Source: CAVRJC01 sp964505725 (GTDB taxonomy: Bacteria > Actinomycetota > Acidimicrobiia > IMCC26256 > DASPTH01). From it: a DNA stretch of 64,000 bases. Made by a program: the position numbers and the translations under genes. Within the stretch, counting starts at the first letter, position 1. Every line of letters begins with the position of its first letter. The notes below the pieces were generated by a model. It was not told the DNA's origin, searched no databases, and was given only the letters and a program-made list of their open reading frames with translations. The stretch spans positions 62,001 through 126,000 of the forward strand of contig CAZDJK010000008.1 of NCBI GenBank assembly GCA_964505725.1. The letters are read 5' to 3'. Of the stretch, positions 57,503 to 64,000 are shown piece after piece.

Positions 57503-58240
57503 ATGGCCCCTGAACCCCCCGAGGGCGCCGAGCGGGAACGCCAGGCCGGCGCACCGGTCGGCCGGCGGGTCTTCCTCGGCCTGGTCGGGCTCGGGGCCGC
57601 CGGCGTGCTTCTGGGCGCGCGCATCCAGGACTGGCTCGAGCGCGAGGTCGGCCCCCTCATCGCCAAGGACGGCACCGGCCTGGCGTCGTTGCTCCCCATC
57701 GGGCGGTTCCGCATCTACACCGTCACCGGAGGCCTCCCGTCCCGCAGCCGCGCCTCCTACCGGCTCCGCGTGCACGGGCTCGTCGAGAACGAGGTGAGGC
57801 TCACGTACCGCGACCTGCTCGCGATGCGCCCGACCAAGCTGACGCGCGATTTCCAGTGCGTCACCGGGTGGCGCGTGCCCGGCGTGGAGTGGAAGGGCGT
57901 ACGCCTCGCCGACGTGCTCGACCGCGCCGGCGTGCAGCCGGCGGCGACCGCGGTGCGGTTCACGTCGTTCGACGGCGCGTACTCCGAGAGCCTCACCCTC
58001 GCGCAGGCGCGTCGACGCGACGTCGTCGTCGCCTACTCGCTCGAGGGCTCCCCGCTCTCCGACGAGCACGGGGGGCCGGTGCGCCTCTACATCGCGCCCA
58101 TGTACGGCTACAAGTCGTTGAAGTGGCTGGAGGCGATCGAGCTCACCAGGCACGTCGAACCCGGCTACTGGGAGCAACGGGGCTACGACGTCGACGGGTG
58201 GGTCGGGCGTTCCAATGGTCGGAGCGACGATGCCACCTGA
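57503..58240 (+). CDS. Tat-exported molybdopterin oxidoreductase (YedY/sulfite-oxidase type)
   Basis: The 245-residue protein has a twin-arginine signal (GRRVFLGLVGLGAAGVLLGA) and the molybdenum-ligand Cys in RDFQCVTGWRVPGVEWKGV. The rest (LRVHGLVENEVRLTYRDLLA; YGYKSLKWLEAIEL) matches the catalytic domain of the sulfite oxidase family. It should act outside the membrane, repairing oxidised methionine like MsrP or oxidising another substrate. In-frame starts at 57491 and 57500 are alternatives. The cytochrome b gene overlaps its end and would carry its electrons. Confidence 0.9.
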   Translation: MAPEPPEGAERERQAGAPVGRRVFLGLVGLGAAGVLLGARIQDWLEREVGPLIAKDGTGLASLLPIGRFRIYTVTGGLPSRSRASYRLRVHGLVENEVRLTYRDLLAMRPTKLTRDFQCVTGWRVPGVEWKGVRLADVLDRAGVQPAATAVRFTSFDGAYSESLTLAQARRRDVVVAYSLEGSPLSDEHGGPVRLYIAPMYGYKSLKWLEAIELTRHVEPGYWEQRGYDVDGWVGRSNGRSDDAT

Positions 58241-58925
58241 GCCGGCGCCGGGCGCCCTCGCCACGGCACCCGCGCCGGCCGAGCCACCGCTCCGGCGCTT
58301 CGACCGGCGCGAGCGCGTGCTGCACTGGGTCAACGCCACCCTGTTCGGCACGCTCATGCTCACCGGCGCCGCGCTCTACGCGGGCCCGGTGTCGACGCTC
58401 GTCGGCCACCGGCCCACCGTGCGGTTCATCCATGTGTACAGCGGACTGCTGCTGCCGTTCCCGCTGCTCCTGGCGGTGGCGGGCCGCCGCGGCGCGCAGG
58501 TGCGCACCGATCTCGGCCGGCTGAACCGCTGGACGCGCGACGACGCCCGCTGGTTCCGGCGGTCGCGGCGGCCCGACGTGCGGTTGGGCAAGTTCAACCC
58601 GGGCCAGAAGCTCAACGCCGCGTTCGTCGCCGCCGCCGGTGTCGTGATGCTCGCGACCGGCTCGATCATGCACTGGTTCGACGCGTTCCCCCTCGACTGG
58701 CGCACGGGCGCGACCTTCGTGCACGACTGGTTCGCGCTGGGCATCTGGGCGGCCGTGCTCGGCCACATCTTCTTCGCGGTGCGCGATGGCGATTCCCTGG
58801 ACGCGATGGTCACGTCCGGCACGGTGCCGGCGCGCTGGGCGAGGAAGCACGCGCCGGTCTGGTACGAGGAGGTCACGGGAACGGCCGGAGCCGACGAGAC
58901 CGCCGCCGGTAACCTCGACGCGTGA
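58230..58925 (+). CDS. Membrane cytochrome b subunit partner of the molybdoenzyme
   Basis: The 231-residue protein has about four membrane helices. His residues fit heme ligands: RVLHWVNATLFGTLML, FIHVYSGLLLPFPLLL, and FVHDWFALGIWAAVLGHIFF. This resembles the formate-dehydrogenase gamma/cytochrome b561 family. It should exchange electrons between the quinone pool and the exported molybdoenzyme. ATG 58230 has GGAG upstream; an ATG at 58215 is also in frame. It overlaps the molybdoenzyme by 11 bases and serC by 4 (GTGA). Confidence 0.88.
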   Translation: MPPEPAPGALATAPAPAEPPLRRFDRRERVLHWVNATLFGTLMLTGAALYAGPVSTLVGHRPTVRFIHVYSGLLLPFPLLLAVAGRRGAQVRTDLGRLNRWTRDDARWFRRSRRPDVRLGKFNPGQKLNAAFVAAAGVVMLATGSIMHWFDAFPLDWRTGATFVHDWFALGIWAAVLGHIFFAVRDGDSLDAMVTSGTVPARWARKHAPVWYEEVTGTAGADETAAGNLDA

Positions 58926-60046
58926 CCGAGCCCTCCGACATCCGCATCCCGGACGCCCTCAGGCCACGCGACGGCCGCTTCGGATCCGGTCCCTCGAAGG
59001 TGCGACCGGAGGCCGTCCGCGCCCTCGCGGCTCGGGGCGACACGCTGCTCGGCACCAGCCATCGCCAGCACGAGGTCCGCGCGTTGGTCGGGGGGATCCG
59101 TCGCGGGCTCGCCGACCTCTTCTCCCTGCCCGACGGCTACGAGGTCCTCCTCGGCAACGGCGGGAGCACCGCGTTCTGGGATGCGGCTGCATTCGGGCTC
59201 GTGGAACGGCGCTCCGAGCACCTCGTGTTCGGCGAGTTCTCGGCCAAGTTCGCCGCGGTCACGCGCGCCGCGCCGTTCCTCGACGACCCGCTCGTGGTCG
59301 AGACCGAGCCCGGCACCCACCCGGAGCTGGTGGCCGACCCGGCGGTCGACGTCTACGCCTTCCCCCACAACGAGACGTCGACCGGTGTCATGACCACCGT
59401 CGGCCGCCCCGGGCCCGAGGGCATCCTGCTGGTGGACGCCACCTCCGGAGCCGGGGGGCTGCGCGTCGACCCGCGCCAGTTCGACGCCTACTACTTCTCC
59501 CCCCAGAAGTGCTTCGCGGGCGACGGCGGGCTCTGGCTCGCGCTCTGCTCGCCCGCGGCGATCGAGCGCATCGGGCGGCTCACAGATGCTGCCGACCGGT
59601 GGACCCCGCCGTCGCTGAGCCTGCCCATCGCGCTCGAGAACTCACGGCTCGACCAGACCTACAACACGCCCGCGCTCGCGAGCCTCTTCCTCCTCGGCGA
59701 CACCATCGACTGGATGCTCGCCAACGGCGGGCTGGAGTGGGCGGCGTCGCGCTGCGACCGCTCGTCCGAGATCGTCTACGGCTGGGCCGAGGCGAGCAGC
59801 GTCGCGACGCCGTTCGTCGCCAAGCCGTCGGAACGGAGCCGGGTGAACGCCACGATCGATTTCGCCGACGGGGTCGACGCGTCCGCGATCGCGGTCGCGC
59901 TCCGGGCCAACGGGATCGTCGACACCGAGCCCTACCGCAAGCTGGGCCGGAACCAGCTCCGCATCGCGACCTATCCCGCGATCGATCCCGACGACGTCGC
60001 CACGCTCACCCGCGCCATCGACTTCGTCGTCGATGCGCTGGGCTGA
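58922..60046 (+). CDS. serC: Phosphoserine aminotransferase
   Basis: The 374-residue PLP enzyme makes phosphoserine in serine biosynthesis and acts in vitamin B6 synthesis. It has RDGRFGSGPSKVRPEAVRAL at the start, GTSHRQHEVRALVGGIRRGL, the PLP-Lys in YYFSPQKCFAGDGGLWLALC, and a C-terminal LGRNQLRIATYPAIDPDDV. This matches the mycobacterial SerC type. The GTG start overlaps the cytochrome b stop, an odd pairing that probably reflects packing and not shared function. Confidence 0.95.
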   Translation: MTEPSDIRIPDALRPRDGRFGSGPSKVRPEAVRALAARGDTLLGTSHRQHEVRALVGGIRRGLADLFSLPDGYEVLLGNGGSTAFWDAAAFGLVERRSEHLVFGEFSAKFAAVTRAAPFLDDPLVVETEPGTHPELVADPAVDVYAFPHNETSTGVMTTVGRPGPEGILLVDATSGAGGLRVDPRQFDAYYFSPQKCFAGDGGLWLALCSPAAIERIGRLTDAADRWTPPSLSLPIALENSRLDQTYNTPALASLFLLGDTIDWMLANGGLEWAASRCDRSSEIVYGWAEASSVATPFVAKPSERSRVNATIDFADGVDASAIAVALRANGIVDTEPYRKLGRNQLRIATYPAIDPDDVATLTRAIDFVVDALG

Positions 60047-60054
60047 CCACCGTC

Positions 60055-60891
60055 GTGCACTTCGCCACGATCCGCACCCACAGCGGCACGCGCGCGGTGC
60101 GCGTCGAGGGCGACGTGCTGGCCGAGCTCGAAGGAGACGACGTCGGCGAGGTGCTGCGTCGCGGGGCGCCCGACGGGCTCGCCCGCGCCGTGACCTCAGG
60201 CGTGCAGCACCCGCTGGCCGGCGCCGACTTCGCCCCGGTGGTGCTCGACCCGGGGAAGATCGTGTGCCTCGGCCTCAACTACGAGGATCACATCCGGGAG
60301 ATGGGCCACGAGCTGCCGGGCTACCCCACGCTGTTCGCGAAGTACACCGAGGCGATCGTCGGCGCGCACGATCCGATCGTGCTCCCCGCGGTGTCCACCA
60401 AGGTCGATTGGGAGGTGGAGCTCGCGTTCGTGATCGGGCGCACGGTGCGACACGCGACCGGTCCCGAGGCCGAGGCGGCGATCGCCGGCTTCACGGTGGC
60501 CAACGACATCTCGGCGCGCGACTACCAGAACCGCACGTCGCAGTACCTCCAGGGCAAGACGTTCGAGCACTCCACGCCGATCGGGCCCTGGCTCGTGACG
60601 CCCGACGAGGTCGGAGGCACTCGGCCCGACCTCGAGGTCCGCTGCGAGGTCGACGGTGAGCTGCGCCAACACAACCGCACCGCGCACCTCGTCTTCGACC
60701 CGGTGGCGATCGTGCGCTACGTGAGCGACATCGTCACCCTCCGCCCCGGCGACCTGGTGCTGACGGGCACGCCGGGCGGCGTCGGTCACGCGATGGACCC
60801 TCCCGTGTACCTCGCCCCCGGACAGACGGTGCGCACCAGCATCGAGGGTGTCGGCGAGCTCGTGAACGAGTGCGTCAGCGAAGCCGGTTGA
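60055..60891 (+). CDS. Fumarylacetoacetate hydrolase family protein
   Basis: The 278-residue protein has KIVCLGLNYEDHIREMGHEL, the metal-binding VDWEVELAFVIG, VANDISARDYQNRTSQYLQG, KTFEHSTPIGPWLVTPDEVG and a closing LTGTPGGVGHAM. These are the ligands of the FAH/HpcE family, which cleaves C-C bonds in acylpyruvates or hydrates dienoates. Substrate is unknown. The GTG at 60055 (VHFATIRTH) fits homology, but no ribosome-binding site is clear. The end overlaps convergent cysC by 17 bases. Confidence 0.93.
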   Translation: MHFATIRTHSGTRAVRVEGDVLAELEGDDVGEVLRRGAPDGLARAVTSGVQHPLAGADFAPVVLDPGKIVCLGLNYEDHIREMGHELPGYPTLFAKYTEAIVGAHDPIVLPAVSTKVDWEVELAFVIGRTVRHATGPEAEAAIAGFTVANDISARDYQNRTSQYLQGKTFEHSTPIGPWLVTPDEVGGTRPDLEVRCEVDGELRQHNRTAHLVFDPVAIVRYVSDIVTLRPGDLVLTGTPGGVGHAMDPPVYLAPGQTVRTSIEGVGELVNECVSEAG

Positions 60892-61483
60892 GCAGCGCGT
60901 CGTGCACCGCGGCCGCGGCCTCCCCCGCCGGCTCGCCCTCACGACCCACGACGAGATCGGGCGCGTCGGGCGGCTCGTACGGGTCGTCGACCCCGGTGAA
61001 ACCGGTGATCTCGCCGGCCCGGGCCTTGGCGTAGAGGCCCTTGGGGTCGCGCGCCTCGCACACCGCGAACGGCGTGTCGACGAACACCTCGAGGAAGAAC
61101 AGGCCGGCCTCGGCGTGCAGCGCGCGGGCGTGATCGCGGCCGGCCCGGAACGGGCTGATGAGCGGGACGATCGCCACCACACCGGCGTCGGCGAACAGGC
61201 GCGCGACCTCGCCGACCCGGCGGACGTTCTCGGTGCGATCGGCTGCGGAGTAGCCGAGGTCGCGGTTCAGGCCGTGGCGCAGGTTGTCGCCGTCGAGCGT
61301 GTAGACGAGCACGCCCTCGGCCGTGAGCCTCTGCTCGAGGTGGCCCGCGATGGTCGACTTGCCCGAGCCCGACAACCCGGTGAGCCACACGGTCGCGCCG
61401 CGCACGCCCGCGGCCGCCCAACGCACGTCACGCGGGACGCCGCTCTCGTGCCAGAAGACGTTCGGGCTGCGCGCGTCGGTCAC
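60875..61483 (-). CDS. cysC: Adenylyl-sulfate kinase
   Basis: The 202-residue kinase converts APS to PAPS. It has the P-loop WLTGLSGSGKSTIAGHLEQR, YTLDGDNLRHGLNRDLGYSA, NVRRVGEVARLFADAGVVAI, VPLISPFRAGRD and the ligand region DPKGLYAKARAGEITGFTGV. It is a separate gene and not fused to cysN. The GTG at 61483 lies 10 bp past the cysN stop, so it is the third gene of cysD-cysN-cysC. Confidence 0.96.
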   Translation of the reverse strand: MTDARSPNVFWHESGVPRDVRWAAAGVRGATVWLTGLSGSGKSTIAGHLEQRLTAEGVLVYTLDGDNLRHGLNRDLGYSAADRTENVRRVGEVARLFADAGVVAIVPLISPFRAGRDHARALHAEAGLFFLEVFVDTPFAVCEARDPKGLYAKARAGEITGFTGVDDPYEPPDAPDLVVGREGEPAGEAAAAVHDALLNRLR

Positions 61484-61493
61484 GCGACCGCCC

Positions 61494-62753
61494 TCAGGCG
61501 GGAGCGGGTGCGCCGAGCACCATGCCGGCCCCGACCGTCTCGAACGTGCCCTCGTCGACGAGGATGAAGCTGCCGGTGGCGCGGTTGCGACGGTACTCGT
61601 CGACGAACAACGGCGCCGCGGTGCGCAGCGTCACCCGGCCCAGGTCGTTCAGCGCCAGCGCCTTCGCCTCCGAATCGCGGTGGAGGGTGTTGACGTCGAG
61701 GCGGTAGGCCAGGCTCTGGACGCGGGCCCGGGCCGAGCGGGTCGTGTGCTTGATCAGATAGGTGGCGCCGTCGCGCAGCGGGCGCTCGGTGAACCAGCAG
61801 ACCATGGCGTCGACGTCCTGGGTGACCGTCGGCGCGTTGTGAGGACGGCAGAGCATGTCGCCTCGGCTCACGTCGATGGCGTCGGCGAGGCGCACGCTCA
61901 CCGACATCGGGGCGAACGCCTCCTCGACCGGGCCACCGAAGATGTCGACCCCGGCGATGGTCGACGTGAACCCGCTCGGGAGCACCATGACCTCGTCGCC
62001 GGCGCGCAGGATGCCGCTCGCGAGCTGGCCCGCGTAGCCGCGGTAGTCGTGGAAGTCGTGGGCCATGGGCCGGATGACGTACTGCACCGGGAACCGCACG
62101 TCGATGAGGTTGCGGTCGGATCCGATGTACACGTGCTCGAGGTAGTGGAGCAGCGTCGAGCCCTCGTACCAGGGCATGTTGGGCGAGTGGGTCGTGATGT
62201 TGTCGCCGTGCAGCGCGCAGACGGGCACGAACGTGAGGTCGTCGATCTGCAGCTTCGAGGCGAAGTCGGTGAAGTCGGCGCAGATCTCGTCGAAGCGGTC
62301 CTGCGACCAGTCGACGAGATCCATCTTGTTGACGCACAGCACGAGGTGCTTCACCTGGAGCAGCGACGCGATCACGGCATGGCGGCGCGACTGCTCGAGG
62401 ACGCCGTTGCGGGCGTCGATGAGAACCAGCGCGAGATCGGCGGTCGACGCCCCCGTGACCATGTTGCGCGTGTACTGCACGTGACCCGGCGTGTCGGCGA
62501 TGATGAACTTGCGGCGCGGGGTCGCGAAGTAGCGGTAGGCGACGTCGATCGTGATGCCCTGCTCCCGCTCGGCGCGCAGGCCGTCGGTGAGGAGGGCGAG
62601 GTTGGTGTAGTCGAAGCCCTTGTCCCGGCTCGTCCGCTCCACCGACTCGAGCTGGTCCTCGAAGATCTGCTTCGTGTCGAGCAGCAGCCGACCGATGAGG
62701 GTGCTCTTGCCGTCGTCGACCGAGCCCGCCGTGGCGAAGCGAAGAAGCTCCAT
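61494..62753 (-). CDS. cysN: Sulfate adenylyltransferase subunit 1 (GTPase)
   Basis: The 419-residue GTPase drives APS formation with CysD. Motifs: GSVDDGKSTLIGRLLLDTKQ (P-loop), EREQGITIDVAYRYFATPRR, ADTPGHVQYTRNM, VNKMDLVDW and EF-Tu-like beta domains after residue 225. It lacks the CysC fusion seen in some actinobacteria. Its ATG at 62753 follows the cysD stop by 2 bases, indicating coupling. Confidence 0.97.
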   Translation of the reverse strand: MELLRFATAGSVDDGKSTLIGRLLLDTKQIFEDQLESVERTSRDKGFDYTNLALLTDGLRAEREQGITIDVAYRYFATPRRKFIIADTPGHVQYTRNMVTGASTADLALVLIDARNGVLEQSRRHAVIASLLQVKHLVLCVNKMDLVDWSQDRFDEICADFTDFASKLQIDDLTFVPVCALHGDNITTHSPNMPWYEGSTLLHYLEHVYIGSDRNLIDVRFPVQYVIRPMAHDFHDYRGYAGQLASGILRAGDEVMVLPSGFTSTIAGVDIFGGPVEEAFAPMSVSVRLADAIDVSRGDMLCRPHNAPTVTQDVDAMVCWFTERPLRDGATYLIKHTTRSARARVQSLAYRLDVNTLHRDSEAKALALNDLGRVTLRTAAPLFVDEYRRNRATGSFILVDEGTFETVGAGMVLGAPAPA

Positions 62754-62755
62754 CT

Positions 62756-63655
62756 CTAGAAGTAACCCTCGCGCTTGCGGTCTTCCATGGCGGCTTCCGC
62801 GAACTTGTCGTCGGCGCGCGTGGCGCCCCGTTCGGTGATCCGCGACGCCGCGACCTCGGCGATCACCTCGTCGACCGACGCCGCCGTCGACTCCACCGCC
62901 CCGGTGCACGACGCATCGCCGACCGTGCGGTAGCGCACCATGAGCTCCTCGGGCTCCTCGCCCTCCATCAGGCTCACGTACGGCGAGACCGCCAGCCACA
63001 TGCCGTCGCGCCGGAACACCTGCCGCCGGTGGGCGTAGTAGATCGAGGGCAGCTCGACGTGGTCCTGCTTCACGTACTGCCATACGTCGAGCTCGGTCCA
63101 GTTCGAGAGCGGGAACACGCGTATGTGCTCGCCGGGGCGGTGGCGTCCGTTGTAGAGGCTCCACAGCTCGGGGCGCTGGTTCTTCGGGTCCCACTGCCCG
63201 AACTCGTCGCGGAAGGAGTACACGCGCTCCTTGGCCCGCGCCTTCTCCTCGTCGCGCCGGCCACCCCCGAACACCGCGTCGAAGCGGTGCTCGAGAACGG
63301 CGTCGAGCAGGGTCACCGTCTGGAGGCGGTTGCGGGACGCCCGCGGGCCGGTCTCCTCGACCACCCGCCCGGCATCGATCGACGCCTGGACCGACGCCAC
63401 GACGAGGTGCACGCCGAGCTCGGCGACCCTGCGGTCGCGGTACTCGAGCACCTCGTCGAAGTTGTGGCCGGTGTCGACGTGCATCACCGGGAACGGGATG
63501 CGCGCGGGCCAGAACGCCTTCTCGGCCAGGCGCAGCATCACCGCCGAGTCCTTGCCGCCCGAGAAGAGCAGGACGGGCCGCTCGAACTCGGCCGCGACCT
63601 CGCGGAGGATGTGGATCGACTCCGCCTCGAGCGCGTCGAGGTGGGTGAGCTGCAT
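62756..63655 (-). CDS. cysD: Sulfate adenylyltransferase subunit 2
   Basis: The 299-residue PP-loop ATP pyrophosphatase has VLLFSGGKDSAVMLRLAEKA with the PP-loop, MHVDTGHNFDEVLEYRDRRV, FGGGRRDEEKARAKERVYSF and a C-terminal DDKFAEAAMEDRKREGYF. It makes APS from sulfate and ATP with CysN. ATG 63655 is preferred; a GTG at 63661 is two codons upstream. A TAATAT box in the gap to the RDD gene may be its -10. Confidence 0.97.
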   Translation of the reverse strand: MQLTHLDALEAESIHILREVAAEFERPVLLFSGGKDSAVMLRLAEKAFWPARIPFPVMHVDTGHNFDEVLEYRDRRVAELGVHLVVASVQASIDAGRVVEETGPRASRNRLQTVTLLDAVLEHRFDAVFGGGRRDEEKARAKERVYSFRDEFGQWDPKNQRPELWSLYNGRHRPGEHIRVFPLSNWTELDVWQYVKQDHVELPSIYYAHRRQVFRRDGMWLAVSPYVSLMEGEEPEELMVRYRTVGDASCTGAVESTAASVDEVIAEVAASRITERGATRADDKFAEAAMEDRKREGYF

Positions 63656-63672
63656 GGACACGGCCCCAAATA

Positions 63673-64000
63673 TTACCGGTTTTGTCGGGATTCGGACCGC
63701 GTGGCGACCACGGGCGACGCCACGGGGTGAGTGCGCCGAGGCGCCCAGTCGTAGACGACCACGGTCCGGCAGAGGAGGTCGTGGAGCCCGGCGTTCTTCC
63801 GGCTCACCAGGATCCAGGCCAGGCACGGGATCGGCAGCGCCACCACGACGACGGCGCGCAGGAAGGCGCGGACCGGGCCGATGGCCCGTCCGTCGAGCGC
63901 GAGGATCCGGAGGCCCATGGCGTCGTCGCCGAGCGCGCGGCCCTGGGAGGACCACGAGAAGGTGAGCAGCACGACGAGCATCAGCGGGAGCACCGTCGCG
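63673..64000 (-). CDS. RDD family membrane protein (5' truncated)
   Basis: The protein runs off the right edge, so its start is missing. The visible part has hydrophobic segments (LPLMLVVLLTFS; FLRAVVVVALPIPCLAWIL) and the RDD C-terminal motif NAGLHDLLCRTVVVYDWAPR, with the charged HDxxxRTxVV pattern. RDD proteins are integral membrane proteins of unsettled function, some linked to Na+/H+ transport. The C-terminal tail is basic. Confidence 0.85.
   Translation of the reverse strand, partial: ATVLPLMLVVLLTFSWSSQGRALGDDAMGLRILALDGRAIGPVRAFLRAVVVVALPIPCLAWILVSRKNAGLHDLLCRTVVVYDWAPRRTHPVASPVVATRSESRQNR

Noticed and set aside
1..64000. CRISPR arrays, prophage or intact transposons
   Set aside because: No regularly spaced repeats, cas genes, transposases, integrases or phage structural genes were seen on either strand.

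Overview
The window is high-GC bacterial DNA, densely packed with genes, and it reads as an actinobacterial chromosome. The best clues are a 33-residue bS22-type and a 28-residue bL37-type ribosomal protein (both known from mycobacterial ribosomes), a resuscitation-promoting factor next to rsmA and ispE, an eno-DivIC/FtsB-DUF501-ppx cluster, an ECF42-type sigma factor with its DGPF partner, and a mycobacterial-type serC. I suspect a deep actinobacterial lineage such as Acidimicrobiia, but that placement is inference. Many genes start with GTG. Several have a TANNNT -10 box only 5-9 bases before the start codon, which points to leaderless or nearly leaderless mRNAs. There are no rRNA genes, CRISPR arrays, intact insertion sequences or phage genes.

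Bases 1-16,650 are a peripheral metabolism region. It holds a SCO6745-like protein, a tiny secreted protein, an alpha-methylacyl-CoA racemase, a quinone-oxidoreductase-like MDR enzyme, a divergent marR/ClC pair, a receiver-thioredoxin-reductase fusion, two SDR enzymes (one lacking the catalytic residues), a tyrosine phosphatase, two large alpha/beta hydrolases, a repeat-rich membrane protein and a LysM lipoprotein. Bases 16,650-20,275 are a patchy accessory stretch: broken MFS, TetR and methyltransferase remnants, a 49-bp near-palindrome, a duplicated upstream element, and small VOC, YdhR-like and peptidoglycan-binding genes. Bases 20,276-22,952 carry the sigma factor/DGPF operon and a TetR gene divergent from a DUF1059-like gene.

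From 23,000 onward most of the sequence is core genome. It includes tRNA-Leu(TAA), a MATE exporter, orn, an aminotransferase, the eno-ftsB-DUF501-ppx run, a P450, a pirin, and the chain rplY-pth-mfd-SurA-like-mazG. A 1,141-residue AAA/LuxR regulator sits opposite a DUF4242/acyl-CoA dehydrogenase pair. Then come glmU-prs, tRNA-Gln(TTG), bS22, and the long minus-strand run DUF192-rsmI-metG-tatD-rpfB-rsmA-ispE. These are followed by ychF divergent from bL37, a DHDPS-family gene, a molybdopterin oxidoreductase with its cytochrome b subunit, serC, an FAH hydrolase, the sulfate-activation operon cysD-cysN-cysC, and a truncated RDD membrane protein at the right edge.

Functionally the core holds ribosome and translation upkeep (bS22, bL37, rplY, pth, rsmA, rsmI, metG, ychF, tRNAs), cell wall and isoprenoid precursors (glmU, ispE, rpfB, ftsB), nucleotide sanitation and repair (mazG, mfd, orn, prs) and sulfate assimilation. 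The most unusual features are the mirror-symmetric marR/ClC promoter, an rpfB-like gene whose promoter, ribosome-binding site and reading frame point to an AUC start, and cytosolic WLPLP repeats in the same protein.
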